DNA of 64,000 bases from Streptomyces sp. TRM68367 (GCF_014495685.1 NZ_JACTVI010000022.1:41990-105989), one strand, 5' to 3'; numbered from the stretch's first letter, positions 9,845 to 18,756 are shown. Translations and numbers: made by a program. The notes: generated by a model from the letters alone, not told the origin.

Positions 9845-11197
9845 ATGGGTGCACGAGTCATTACCGAAATTCCTGGTCCAGCATCGAAGCGACTGCTTGA
9901 CGAACAGGCTGTTACTGAATCTTCGGCGCGGGCTTACCCGCGCCTTACACCGATCGCTGTCGGCGGTGCGGACGGGGCCTACCTCAGCGACGTCGACGGC
10001 AATGTTTTCCTCGACTTCCTCACCGGTGCGGGCGTGCTGGTGCTCGGTCACAACCACCCGGAACTTGTGCGCGCAGCCCAGGCTCAGCTCGAGGTCAGCA
10101 CCCACGGCCTTGATTTCCCCACCGAGGCCAAGCGGGACTTCACCGGCGAGCTTCTCCGGATGCTGCCGGAGGGGATGCACGGCACTACCAAGATCCACTT
10201 TTGCGGACCAACCGGGGCAGATGGTGTCGAAGCGGCCATCAAGCTGTGCAAAACCTTCACAGGTCGCAGTGGTGTCGTGTCGTTCCACGGTGGCTTCCAC
10301 GGCAGTACGCAGAGCACAGTTGCACTTACCGGACTGCGAGCCTCGAAGGACCTCCCGGGTAACCCGCAGGTTGCCTCGTTCTTCCCCTACTCCTACTGCC
10401 ACAAGTGCCCGTTAGGACTGTCGCCGGAGAGTTGTTCGGTCAATTGCATCCAGTATCTGGAGAACATGCTGAACGACCCCAACGGAGGCACCCCGCGGCC
10501 AGCCGCAGCGATCCTGGAAATGGTCCAGGGCGAGGGCGGCGTGATTCCGGCACATCCTGAATTTGTGCGGCGGCTCAGGGAGACGACCACTGCCCTCGAC
10601 ATCCCGCTCATTGTCGACGAGGTACAGACCGGATGCGGCCGTACCGGCACGTGGTTCGCCTTTGAGCAGTACGGTATCGAGCCTGATGTCGTCGTCTCCT
10701 CGAAGGGACTCGGCGGCGGCCATCCCGTATCGGTGATTCTCTTTCATGAGCGCCTGGACGGCTGGAAGCCCGCCGCACACACCGGAACCTTTCGCGGTAA
10801 TCAGCTGGCATTTGCCGCAGGTGCGGCACAGATAAGGGTGATGGAGCGCGACGACGTTCTCGGCAGCGTCCGGAAGGTCGGGGCCCACCTGGAGGAAGGC
10901 CTCCGTCGACTGCAGGAGCGCCACAGCTTCGTTGGTGACGTCCGTGGCCTCGGCCTGATGCTCGGCGTCGAGTTCGGGCCGCTCGGTCCGTGGCCGGCCG
11001 GTGAAGTCGTGGACCGTATCCGGCAGGCCGCGCTCCGCAGGGGTTTGATCTTCGAGCCGGCCGGGCGTGGCGGGTGCGTCGCCCGCCTCCTTCCCCCGCT
11101 CAACCTCACCATCGAGGAGGCGGACGAGGCGCTGGAGATCCTCACCGCGGCCGTTTCCGAGGTGGCCGAGTCGCTGCGAGGGCACGATGACTGCTGA
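9845..11197 (+). CDS. Class III aminotransferase, diaminobutyrate-2-oxoglutarate type
   Basis: This 450-aa PLP enzyme belongs to the ornithine/diaminobutyrate group, which aminates aspartate 4-semialdehyde to L-2,4-diaminobutyrate. Visible marks are GHNHPELVRAAQAQL near 68, GPTGADGVEAAIKL near 121, SFHGGFHGSTQ near 146, EMVQGEGGVIPA near 225, VDEVQTGCGRTG near 257, the PLP lysine K287 in SSKGLGGG, and HTGTFRGNQLAF. A Cys-rich insert (C185, C188, C197, C201) resembles the one in siderophore-type diaminobutyrate aminotransferases. Codon 190 is a TTA leucine codon, so translation may need the bldA tRNA. The kinase and semialdehyde dehydrogenase in the same operon support a diaminobutyrate-like product. 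Confidence 0.88.
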   Translation: MGARVITEIPGPASKRLLDEQAVTESSARAYPRLTPIAVGGADGAYLSDVDGNVFLDFLTGAGVLVLGHNHPELVRAAQAQLEVSTHGLDFPTEAKRDFTGELLRMLPEGMHGTTKIHFCGPTGADGVEAAIKLCKTFTGRSGVVSFHGGFHGSTQSTVALTGLRASKDLPGNPQVASFFPYSYCHKCPLGLSPESCSVNCIQYLENMLNDPNGGTPRPAAAILEMVQGEGGVIPAHPEFVRRLRETTTALDIPLIVDEVQTGCGRTGTWFAFEQYGIEPDVVVSSKGLGGGHPVSVILFHERLDGWKPAAHTGTFRGNQLAFAAGAAQIRVMERDDVLGSVRKVGAHLEEGLRRLQERHSFVGDVRGLGLMLGVEFGPLGPWPAGEVVDRIRQAALRRGLIFEPAGRGGCVARLLPPLNLTIEEADEALEILTAAVSEVAESLRGHDDC

Positions 11198-12404
11198 GCC
11201 GAACCCCGTGAAGGTCCTGAAGTTCGGCGGGTCCTCGTTCATCGAACTGTCGGACTACGCGACCGTCGCCAAGTATCTGACCGGGATGCTCACGTCCGCC
11301 GACGCAAGGGTCGTCGTCGTGGTGAGCGGGATGTCCGGAAGCACGGGGCGACTGCTCGACGCGGCGCTGAGCATCGATCCGAATCTGCAACCACAGGTAC
11401 AGGACCAGGTGTTGTCCACCGCGGAGATGGTCAGCGCGAGCTTCATGCGTGCCGCGTTGAACGCGGCCGGCTGTCCTGCCACCGACCTGTGGGCACCGCA
11501 GGCAGGCATTCGCAGCGACGACGCGGCCACCCAGGCCCGGATCGTGTCCATCGACCCACGCCCGCTCCTCGATGCTCTCAGCGAGCACCAGGTGGTCGTG
11601 GTGGCCGGTGGCCAGGCGATGGACACCGGCAACCGCGTCACGATGCTCGGCCGTAACAGCTCCGACCTCACCGCGGTCGCGCTCGCGGCCAGCCTGTCGG
11701 CCGGGCAGTGCGACATCTTCGGTGACACCCCCGGGATTTGCACGACCGATCCGCAGGTCGTGCCGTCGGCCCGGCTGCTGCCGCAACTGACGTACCGGCA
11801 ATGCATCGCGATGTCCGAGTCGGGCGCGAAGGTGCTGCACTGGGGTGCGGTTCGGTACGCACAGGAGCATGACGTCGTCATACGTTGCCGACGTCTGGAC
11901 GTGGCGCTCGCGGGGGAGGACACGCCGGGCACCTCGGTGGGTGCGGGCCCCGGCGAAACCGCGGTCGTGGGTGATGCGCGGATCCGGTTGTACCGGCTGC
12001 CGCCGTCCTACGACATCACCGCGGTGCTCGGATCGTTACGCGACGCCAACCTCGTTGCTCACGCAGTCGACCACGACGCCACCACCATGCTGGCGTTCCC
12101 CGCCGGGCAGAACCCGGAACGGTCACTCGCGGACCTGGGCCTGCACGCGGAACCGGTCGACGGCTTCGGCATGGTCTCGGTGATCGCGCCGGACGGCGCC
12201 GCCACCAGGCGGCTCGTCGACCACGGCGAGGTCGGCAGCACCGTCGTCGCGGTGCACGAGCAGCTCTACGGAACCCCCGACGCCGAAGATCGCACCCGGG
12301 TCCGGTCCAAACCGCGGTCGCCCCACAGCGGCTTGCTGGTCGGGTCCTCGGCCCCGGCTGCGGGCACGGGCAGCGGCGAGCTCACGAACGTCGGCTGGGA
12401 GTAA
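11187..12404 (+). CDS. Aspartate kinase-like protein
   Basis: This 405-aa amino-acid kinase starts with KVLKFGGSSF, the nucleotide/aspartate-binding signature, and has VVVVVSGMSGSTGRLLD, VVVAGGQAMDTGNRVTMLGR and CDIFGDTPGICTTDP, as in LysC/ThrA. The C-terminal 130 residues look like degenerate ACT repeats, so feedback control may differ from the housekeeping enzyme. ATG at 11187 lies 11 bp inside the aminotransferase end. Codon 284 is TTA. Secondary kinases like this usually feed dedicated aspartate-derived building blocks. Here the true substrate could be 3-methylaspartate from the mutase downstream (inference). Confidence 0.87.
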   Translation: MTAEPNPVKVLKFGGSSFIELSDYATVAKYLTGMLTSADARVVVVVSGMSGSTGRLLDAALSIDPNLQPQVQDQVLSTAEMVSASFMRAALNAAGCPATDLWAPQAGIRSDDAATQARIVSIDPRPLLDALSEHQVVVVAGGQAMDTGNRVTMLGRNSSDLTAVALAASLSAGQCDIFGDTPGICTTDPQVVPSARLLPQLTYRQCIAMSESGAKVLHWGAVRYAQEHDVVIRCRRLDVALAGEDTPGTSVGAGPGETAVVGDARIRLYRLPPSYDITAVLGSLRDANLVAHAVDHDATTMLAFPAGQNPERSLADLGLHAEPVDGFGMVSVIAPDGAATRRLVDHGEVGSTVVAVHEQLYGTPDAEDRTRVRSKPRSPHSGLLVGSSAPAAGTGSGELTNVGWE

Positions 12405-12406
12405 CT

Positions 12407-13297
12407 GTGCGGCTCATCCTCGGTCTCCTCGTCACCGCCGTCTGGGGCCTCAGCTTCTCGATGATCAAGGTCGCGGAAGAGACCTTCGATCCGTTGTTCC
12501 TGCTGGTACTCCGGTTTGTGCTGTGCTTCCTGCCGGCGGCGTTCTTCCTGCCGCGCCCGCAAGTCCCGCTACGACAACTCGTGAGTTACGGTCTCGTATT
12601 CGGGATAGGCCAGTTCGGTCTGCTCTTCTTCGGTATCCAGGCCGGACTCTCACCCGGCCTTGCCTCCGTCGTGCTCCAGCTCCAGGTGTTCTTCACGATT
12701 GCATTCGGTGCATGCTTCCTGAAGGAGCAGATGACCAGAGGCCAGAGTGCAGGCCTGGTACTCGGGGCCGCCGGCGTGATACTGATCGGAATGATCACGA
12801 AGGGCACGCTGACGGTCATCGGCCTGGCCCTTGTCGTCTGTGCGGCCATGTCCTGGGGAATCGCGAACATCCTGGTCAAGAAAATGGGCAACGCGGATCC
12901 GCTGGGCCTGATCGTATGGTCGAGCCCTATACCGGCAGTTATCCTGCTGCCGTGTGCGCTCGCCATTGAAGGCTATGCCTCGATCGAATCATCCGTGCGT
13001 CACATGGACTGGGCATCCTTCGGGGCCCTACTGTTCATCGCGTATCCCACGACGGTCATCGGCTATTCCGTCTGGAACTCACTTCTGCAGCGGTACGAGG
13101 CGGGACGCATCGCCCCGCTCACCCTGCTCGTCCCGGTCTTCGGGATGGCGTCGTCGACGCTGATCTTCGACGAACGGATCACCACGCCCAAGGCCATCGC
13201 CTGCGGCCTGCTCATTCTCGGGCTCTGCGTGAACCAGATCAACGTGCACCGCCGGAAGGCGCCTGCCACCAGTCAAGTAGAGGAGAAAGTGGCATGA
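12407..13297 (+). CDS. EamA/DMT family transporter
   Basis: This 296-aa membrane protein has ten predicted helices in two EamA repeats. The first half holds VWGLSFSMIKVAEETFDPL and FFGIQAGLSPGLASVVLQLQ. The second half holds SWGIANILVKKM and the closing IAPLTLLVPVFGMASSTLIF. Such proteins export small amino acids and metabolites across the cytoplasmic membrane. GTG start at 12407, two bases after the kinase stop. The next gene overlaps by 4 bp. Product or amino-acid export is the likely role. Confidence 0.87.
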   Translation: MRLILGLLVTAVWGLSFSMIKVAEETFDPLFLLVLRFVLCFLPAAFFLPRPQVPLRQLVSYGLVFGIGQFGLLFFGIQAGLSPGLASVVLQLQVFFTIAFGACFLKEQMTRGQSAGLVLGAAGVILIGMITKGTLTVIGLALVVCAAMSWGIANILVKKMGNADPLGLIVWSSPIPAVILLPCALAIEGYASIESSVRHMDWASFGALLFIAYPTTVIGYSVWNSLLQRYEAGRIAPLTLLVPVFGMASSTLIFDERITTPKAIACGLLILGLCVNQINVHRRKAPATSQVEEKVA

Positions 13298-13881
13298 GCA
13301 AAATCGCGCTTCTGACAAATGACCTGCAGTACGAGTTGGTCAACAAGAACGAAGACCGCAGCCGCGCGGTTGCCGAATCGATTCCCCGCTTCACCAAGTT
13401 CCTCCAGGCGATGCGGGACCGCGGGCACCACGTCGTACACCTGCAGATCGTCAACCTGCCCGACGACCCGAATGCGGAACGTTGGAACGACGGGCACCTG
13501 CCGGTTCAGAAGGGCACGCCCGGAGCCGAGATCATGGCCGAATTCCTCGAGGATTCGGACATCGTCATAGAGAAGCACAAGGACAGCGGGTTCTACGAGA
13601 CGGACCTCCACGACCGTCTCCAGGAGCTCGGCGTCACGACCGTGGTCATCACGGGTATGCAGACCCAGATCTGCGTACAGACCACGGCCGCCGACGCGTT
13701 CTTCCGCGGTTACAACGTGTGGGTTCCCTCCGACTGTGTCGTCTCCGCGCACGAGGCCGACCGGCAGCGCGCGCTCGAATGGCTGGACGGCTACTGCGCG
13801 ACGGTTTCCGACTCCGAGGACATCGTGCGGGTTCTGGACAGCGAAGGTGAGCTGCCCCGCAAGGAGGTGGTGACCCCGTGA
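13294..13881 (+). CDS. Isochorismatase-family cysteine hydrolase
   Basis: This 195-aa alpha/beta hydrolase is of the isochorismatase/nicotinamidase family. The triad is visible: D10 in LLTNDLQ, K94 in VIEKHKDSGF and C127 in GMQTQICVQTTAADAFFRGY. The family hydrolyses amides, vinyl ethers, carbamoyl and N-carbamoyl substrates (nicotinamidase, N-carbamoylsarcosine amidase). Placed directly before hypE and hypF, it could remove a carbamoyl or release an amide, but this is inference. ATG with GAGGAG ribosome site, overlapping the EamA stop and followed by hypE with a 4-bp overlap. Confidence 0.87.
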   Translation: MSKIALLTNDLQYELVNKNEDRSRAVAESIPRFTKFLQAMRDRGHHVVHLQIVNLPDDPNAERWNDGHLPVQKGTPGAEIMAEFLEDSDIVIEKHKDSGFYETDLHDRLQELGVTTVVITGMQTQICVQTTAADAFFRGYNVWVPSDCVVSAHEADRQRALEWLDGYCATVSDSEDIVRVLDSEGELPRKEVVTP

Positions 13882-14912
13882 CCATGTCGCCTTCCGTGAC
13901 GGACACCGACACCGTCATCCTCGACCACGGCACCGGAGCCCGCCGCAGCCGCGAGCTCGTAGAACTCATCTCGGCCACGCTCGGCGACGTCTACATCGGC
14001 GAGATGGAAGACAGCGCGATCCTGACCGTGGACGGTGCACAGATCGCCGTCACCACCGACTCGTTCGTGGTGGACCCGGTCCTCTTCGGCAACGGCGACA
14101 TCGGCAAGATCGCCGTCTGCGGCACCGTCAACGACCTCGCCGTCGCCGGTGCGGAACCGCGCTACCTCACGCTCGGCATGATCCTCGAGGACGGACTGCC
14201 CCTGTCCACGCTCGTACGGGTTCTCACCTCGATCCGGGACACCGCGAAGGAAGCCGGCGTCGTGATCGTGGCCGGCGACACGAAGGTCGTACGCAAGGGC
14301 GAGGCGGACCAGATCTACCTCAACACCACCGGAGTCGGTGTCTTCAAGCGCCCGCCGCTTCGCATGCGGGACGTGCAGCCGGGCGACAAGGTGATCCTTA
14401 GCGGTCCGATCGGCAACCACACCGTGCACCTGCTCTCGATCCGCGAAGGCCTCGGCTTCGAGACTCGCGTGCTGAGCGACTGCGCGCCGCTGAACGGGAT
14501 GCTGGCCGACGTGTTCGAAGCGACGGGCGGCGGGACCGGCGTGCACTCCATTCGCGACGTCACCCGTGGCGGGCTCAACGCGGTCCTCAACGAGTACGCG
14601 GCCACGGTCGGCACGACGGTGCTGGTCGACGAGCAGGCGATCCCGGTGCAGCCGGAAACCGCGATGGCCATGGACATGCTCGGCATCAGCCCGCTCAACG
14701 CCGCAAACGAGGGATGCGCCTGTCTGTTCGTCGCCCCGTCAGCGGCGGAGGCCGTCCTGGAAGCCCTGCGCAGCCACTCGTACGGCGCCGGTGCCGTGGT
14801 GATCGGCGAAGTCACCGATGAACCGACCGCGCGAGTCCAGCTGCAGGACGCGAACGGCAGGCGCGAGACGCTCGACGAGCTCGCCGGAGCCGAGCTGCCG
14901 CGGCTCTGCTGA
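13878..14912 (+). CDS. hypE: HypE-like carbamoyl dehydratase (thiocyanate former)
   Basis: In hydrogenase assembly HypE takes a carbamoyl group on its C-terminal cysteine from HypF and dehydrates it with ATP to a thiocyanate, the cyanide donor. This 344-aa protein keeps all key parts: GDIGKIAVCGTVNDLAVAGA (AIR-synthase ATP fold), VIVAGDTKVVRKG, RDVTRGGLNAVLNE, LNAANEG and the terminal PRLC-stop equivalent to PRIC in E. coli HypE. GTG at 13878 is favoured over ATG 13884 by the AAGGAGG site 9 bp upstream. No hydrogenase, hypA, hypB, hypC or hypD is in the window, so it probably serves biosynthesis. Confidence 0.93.
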   Translation: MTMSPSVTDTDTVILDHGTGARRSRELVELISATLGDVYIGEMEDSAILTVDGAQIAVTTDSFVVDPVLFGNGDIGKIAVCGTVNDLAVAGAEPRYLTLGMILEDGLPLSTLVRVLTSIRDTAKEAGVVIVAGDTKVVRKGEADQIYLNTTGVGVFKRPPLRMRDVQPGDKVILSGPIGNHTVHLLSIREGLGFETRVLSDCAPLNGMLADVFEATGGGTGVHSIRDVTRGGLNAVLNEYAATVGTTVLVDEQAIPVQPETAMAMDMLGISPLNAANEGCACLFVAPSAAEAVLEALRSHSYGAGAVVIGEVTDEPTARVQLQDANGRRETLDELAGAELPRLC

Positions 14913-14933
14913 CCGGGTCTGGCTGGGGGAGAC

Positions 14934-17294
14934 ATGGAAACGATGGACACCGCAGAGTGCTGGCGTGTGCGGGTGACGGGCGTGGTTCAGGGAGTTGGCT
15001 TCCGGCCGTTCGTCTACCGGCTGGCGCAGGAGCACTCTCTGACCGGATGGGTCAACAACGACAGCGCGGGCGTATTCCTCGAAGCCCAGGGCCACCCGCG
15101 GGACCTGTCGGCCTTCACCGCCGCACTGTCGGCCGAGGCACCACCGCTGGCCCGGGTGGACGAGGTCTCGGTCAAGGAACGGCTGCCGGCCTCGGAAGGA
15201 CGGGAAGCCTTCGTCATCCGGGCGAGCGAGAACTGCGGTTCGGCCACGACGGTCGTGCCGGCCGACTCGCACGTGTGCGACGACTGCCTGGCCGAGATTC
15301 GTGATCCAGCGGACCGGCGCTACCGGTACCCGTTCGTCAACTGCACGCACTGCGGCCCGCGTTACTCACTCATCCGCGGCCTCCCCTACGACCGGGCGGC
15401 CACCACGATGGTGGCGTTCCCCATGTGCGCGGACTGCGAACGCGAGTACCGCGACCCGCTCGACCGCCGCTATCACGCCCAGCCGACCGCCTGCCCGCAC
15501 TGCGGGCCGAAGCTCACCGCCTCGGTCCTGGACGAGGACGGCCGGGTGCGGGCCGTCGGCGAGAGCGAGGAGGCTCTGACCGCGGCCCTCGACACCCTGC
15601 AGCGCGGCGGGATCGTCGCGGTCAAGAGTGTCGGCGGATTCCACTTGGCGGCCGACGCACGCAACGCCGACGCCGTCGCCCTGCTGCGGACGCGCAAGCG
15701 GCGCGACAGCAAGCCGTTCGCCGTCATGGTGAGCGACCTGGCAGCGGTCGACCGGATCGCCTGGCACACCCAGGCCGAGGACGAGCTCATGCTCTCGCCC
15801 GCTCGCCCGATCGTGCTCCTGCGCAAGCGGGAGGCCGTGCTGCCGGACAGCGTGGCGCCCCGTAACCCCAACCTGGGCGTCATGCTGCCGTCAGCGCCCC
15901 TGCACCACCTGCTGCTCGACCGTGCGGGCATGGACGTGCTCGTCATGACGAGCGGAAACGTATCGGGCTACCCGATCGAGTTCCGCAACGAGGACGCCCT
16001 TGAGCGCCTGTTCGAGGTGGCCGATCTCGTCCTGCACCACGACCGTGACATCGAGACCCGGGTGGACGACTCCGTCATGCGGACGTCGGAGCACCCGGAG
16101 CTGAGCGGGCCCCTGGTCACGTTCCTGCGGCGCTCGCGCGGTTACGCCCCGTACGCACTGCACGTTCCGATCGACATGAGCCCGGTCGTCGGCCTCGGAG
16201 CCGAGCTCAAGGTCACCGTGTCGCTGGCGCGCGGCCGCAGCGTGTACATGAGCCAGCACATCGGCGACGTGAAGAACGACGAGACCTTCGACTCGCACCG
16301 CACGGCCGCCGAGCATCTCGCGCGCCTCTACGAGCTCGCACCGAGCCTGGCGGCATGCGATCTGCACCCGGACTTCCGTGCTTCCGTGTACGCCCGCGAC
16401 ACCTACGGCGGCGAAGTCGAGGAAGTACAGCACCACCACGCCCACATGTCCGCCTGCATGGCCGAGAACCAGCTCACCGGCGCCACGATCGGGGTGGTGT
16501 TCGACGGCTTCGGATACGGCCTGGACGGCACCGTCTGGGGCGGCGAGTTCCTGCTCGGGGACTACTGCTCGGTGGAACGCGTCGCCCACCTGCGGCGCTT
16601 CCCCCTCCTCGGCGGCGACCAGGCGGTACGCGAGCCGGTGCGCACCGGGTTCGCGCTCGCCGTCGACGCGCTCGGCGACAAGGACGCGGCCGCGGCGGCG
16701 TTCCCCGCGCTGGGCGCACTCGACGAGCAGCAGCAGTCCGTCTACGCCGTCATGGCGGCCCGAGGCATCAACTCGCCGCGCACGTCGAGCATGGGCCGGC
16801 TGTTCGACGGCGCGGCAGCGCTGCTCGGCATCTGCGGCCGCGCGGAGTACGAGGCGCAAGGGCCGATCGAACTCGAAGGCCTGCTGCGACGAGAGCTGGA
16901 AATGGCGCCGACAGACGCCTATCAGGTGCTGCGGCAGCCCGAGCCGGAAGCCGTGGAGCTGGACTGGCGGCCACTGATCAGGGCGCTCGCCGCCGACGTC
17001 GCCGCGGGCATCGCCCCGGCCGCGGTCTCCCGGCGCTTCCACTCCGGGATCGTGGCCATGGTGCTCGCCGAATGCGATGCGATCAGGCGGGAGCACGGCA
17101 TCAACCAGGTCGTGCTGTCGGGAGGCGTGTTTCTCAACGAATTCCTTCTCGTCAACTGCCTCGTCGCCCTGCGGAAGTCCGGGTTCGAGGCCCACTGCCA
17201 CCAACTCGTCCCCACCAATGACGGCGGAATCTCGCTGGGCCAGGCCGTGGTGGCGAGTGCGCGGCAGGCAAAGCGCCGCCGAGCCGAGAGCTGA
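14934..17294 (+). CDS. hypF: HypF-like carbamoyltransferase
   Basis: HypF makes carbamoyl-AMP from carbamoyl phosphate and ATP and carbamoylates the C-terminal cysteine of HypE. This 786-aa protein has full family length and order. First comes an acylphosphatase domain (VRVTGVVQGVGFRPFVYRLA). Then come two zinc fingers with paired Cys-x2-Cys (CDDCLAEI, CTHCGPRYS, CADCEREY, CPHCGPKL), a YrdC-like domain (GGIVAVKSVGGFHLAADA) and a Kae1-like domain with HHHAHMSACMAENQL and VLSGGVFLNEFLL. Nothing is missing, so activity is expected. It follows hypE by 21 bp and is followed by an ATP-grasp gene after 16 bp. Confidence 0.94.
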   Translation: METMDTAECWRVRVTGVVQGVGFRPFVYRLAQEHSLTGWVNNDSAGVFLEAQGHPRDLSAFTAALSAEAPPLARVDEVSVKERLPASEGREAFVIRASENCGSATTVVPADSHVCDDCLAEIRDPADRRYRYPFVNCTHCGPRYSLIRGLPYDRAATTMVAFPMCADCEREYRDPLDRRYHAQPTACPHCGPKLTASVLDEDGRVRAVGESEEALTAALDTLQRGGIVAVKSVGGFHLAADARNADAVALLRTRKRRDSKPFAVMVSDLAAVDRIAWHTQAEDELMLSPARPIVLLRKREAVLPDSVAPRNPNLGVMLPSAPLHHLLLDRAGMDVLVMTSGNVSGYPIEFRNEDALERLFEVADLVLHHDRDIETRVDDSVMRTSEHPELSGPLVTFLRRSRGYAPYALHVPIDMSPVVGLGAELKVTVSLARGRSVYMSQHIGDVKNDETFDSHRTAAEHLARLYELAPSLAACDLHPDFRASVYARDTYGGEVEEVQHHHAHMSACMAENQLTGATIGVVFDGFGYGLDGTVWGGEFLLGDYCSVERVAHLRRFPLLGGDQAVREPVRTGFALAVDALGDKDAAAAAFPALGALDEQQQSVYAVMAARGINSPRTSSMGRLFDGAAALLGICGRAEYEAQGPIELEGLLRRELEMAPTDAYQVLRQPEPEAVELDWRPLIRALAADVAAGIAPAAVSRRFHSGIVAMVLAECDAIRREHGINQVVLSGGVFLNEFLLVNCLVALRKSGFEAHCHQLVPTNDGGISLGQAVVASARQAKRRRAES

Positions 17295-17310
17295 GTTTCG
17301 AGGAATCTCT

Positions 17311-18558
17311 ATGTCCAATCGCGTACTGGTGGTTCAGCCGGCGTTCTCAGGCAACGCCTATGTCGCCCATGCCCGTTCCCTTGGCTGGGACGTCCTGGTG
17401 GCCTCCCACGAAGGTGGCAGCCGCCAGGTGGCGGAGCCCGTACGGTCTCTCGCCACGGAGCTGATCACGGTGGACACCAACGACAGCGCGGCACTGGCGG
17501 CCGCCGTCGACGAGGCCCACCAGCGGAGCAAGATCGACGCCGTGGTCGCCGGCGGCGAGTTCTACGTACCGGCCGCGGCGCGCCTCGCCGACCAGCTCGG
17601 TGTGCTCGGCCTTGACCCCGCTGCCGTCGACCGGGTCCGGCGCAAGCCGGACATGCGTCATGCGGTGGCCGACGCCGGCCTGGAGGTACCGAGGTTCACC
17701 GTGGTCCGCGACCTGGCGGGCCTCGACGAGGCCTGCGCCTACGTGGGCTTCCCCGCCGTCATCAAGCCGGTCGAATCCGGCGGCAGCATCCATGTGTCGC
17801 GCGTCGACAGCCTGGAGGAGGCACGCGCGGCGCTGGAGGCGATATACGCCGACGAGGAGCTCGAGTTCGACAGGCCGCTCGACACCGATGCCATCGTCGA
17901 GCAGTACGTGTCCGGTCCGGAGTACAGCGCCGACGGCTGTGTGCACGACGGCGAAGTCGTCGTCGTGGCTGTGACGAGGAAGCTGCTCGGCCCCGAGCCG
18001 CGCTTCCTCGAGATCGGGCACCTCACACCGGCCCCGCTCGACGAAGCCACTCGGCAGGAGATCACGAAGTACGCCGAGGGCGTCGTCAAGGCGGTGGGGA
18101 TCACGACGGGGCCCTTCCACTGCGAGTTGCGACTCGGCATCGACGGCCGCCCCGTTCTCATGGAGATCGCCGCGCGCCTGCCCGGCGACAAGATCACCGA
18201 GCTCATGGAGATGAGCACGGGCCTGGTGCTGCCGAGAATGGTCCTCGCGTCGGCCACCGGCTCCGATCCGGTGAGCGCGGGGGCGTACCGGGAACCTGAT
18301 GCCCCCGCGGCCGGGATCCGTTTCCTGACCGCCAGCGGATCAGGTGCCTACACACGCCTCGAAGGCTGGGACGAACTGACGGCGGAGCCGTGGGTGGTGG
18401 GCAGCCAGATTCTCATCGAACCGGGCGCCGCCGTCAGGACCGACGAAGCGGACTACCGCTGCAGGATCGCCGTCGTCGTCTTCACAGCGGGATCACCTGC
18501 CGAGGCACAGGAGCGCTGGACCGAGATCGGCGACCGCGTGCGCGTGCTCGGCGACTAG
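17311..18558 (+). CDS. ATP-grasp ligase (first of two)
   Basis: This 415-aa ATP-grasp enzyme is of the L-amino-acid ligase/carbamoyl-phosphate-synthase-like type. It has an N-terminal Rossmann-like domain (VLVVQPAFSGNAYVAHAR), then GFPAVIKPVESGGSIHVSRV near residue 150 (ATP lysine and glycine-rich loop) and HCELRLGIDGRPVLMEIAAR near 270 (Mg-binding Glu and Asn/Arg). Such enzymes join a carboxylate to an amine through an acyl phosphate. A peptide or amide bond in the product is the likely result. The ATG at 17311 follows CGAGGAATC. The TAG stop is supplied by the CTAG end of an inserted MITE, so the original C-terminus may have been a few residues different. Confidence 0.87.
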   Translation: MSNRVLVVQPAFSGNAYVAHARSLGWDVLVASHEGGSRQVAEPVRSLATELITVDTNDSAALAAAVDEAHQRSKIDAVVAGGEFYVPAAARLADQLGVLGLDPAAVDRVRRKPDMRHAVADAGLEVPRFTVVRDLAGLDEACAYVGFPAVIKPVESGGSIHVSRVDSLEEARAALEAIYADEELEFDRPLDTDAIVEQYVSGPEYSADGCVHDGEVVVVAVTRKLLGPEPRFLEIGHLTPAPLDEATRQEITKYAEGVVKAVGITTGPFHCELRLGIDGRPVLMEIAARLPGDKITELMEMSTGLVLPRMVLASATGSDPVSAGAYREPDAPAAGIRFLTASGSGAYTRLEGWDELTAEPWVVGSQILIEPGAAVRTDEADYRCRIAVVVFTAGSPAEAQERWTEIGDRVRVLGD

Positions 18559-18756
18559 TGCCGCGGCAGGCAACGTTTGCCCGTCAAGGAGCGGCGTCCG
18601 GTGCGTGCTCTCGGCGTGCCGGCCGGAAGCCCTCGTACTGGACGTACTTGGGCTTTCGGCCGGTGCGGCGAGAGGGGGTACCTCCCACGCCTTTAAGGCA
18701 GTGGGGGAGCCTGCCGGACGCCGCGACGGGGCGAACGTTGCCTGTCGCGGTACTAG
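18555..18756. mobile_element. MITE-like element, about 200 bp, CTAG ends, long imperfect inverted repeats
   Basis: The outer arms (18555-18601 and 18714-18756) are inverted copies of each other with three substitutions and small indels. Both begin CTAG, then TGCCGCGGCAGGCAACG on the left and TACCGCGACAGGCAACG on the right. CTAG at both ends looks like a 4-bp target duplication, as in IS5-group insertions. Inside are two further hairpins: a 25-bp stem between CTCTCGGCG and CGGCGAGAG, and CTCCCACGCC pairing with AGGCAGTGGGGGAG. It has no ORF. It lies exactly between two cotranscribed genes, so it may attenuate or process the operon message. Confidence 0.75.

Noticed and set aside
13878..17294. 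hypE-hypF as part of a [NiFe]-hydrogenase maturation operon
   Set aside because: No structural hydrogenase gene nor hypA, hypB, hypC or hypD occurs in the window, and the neighbours are biosynthetic genes in coupled reading frames.
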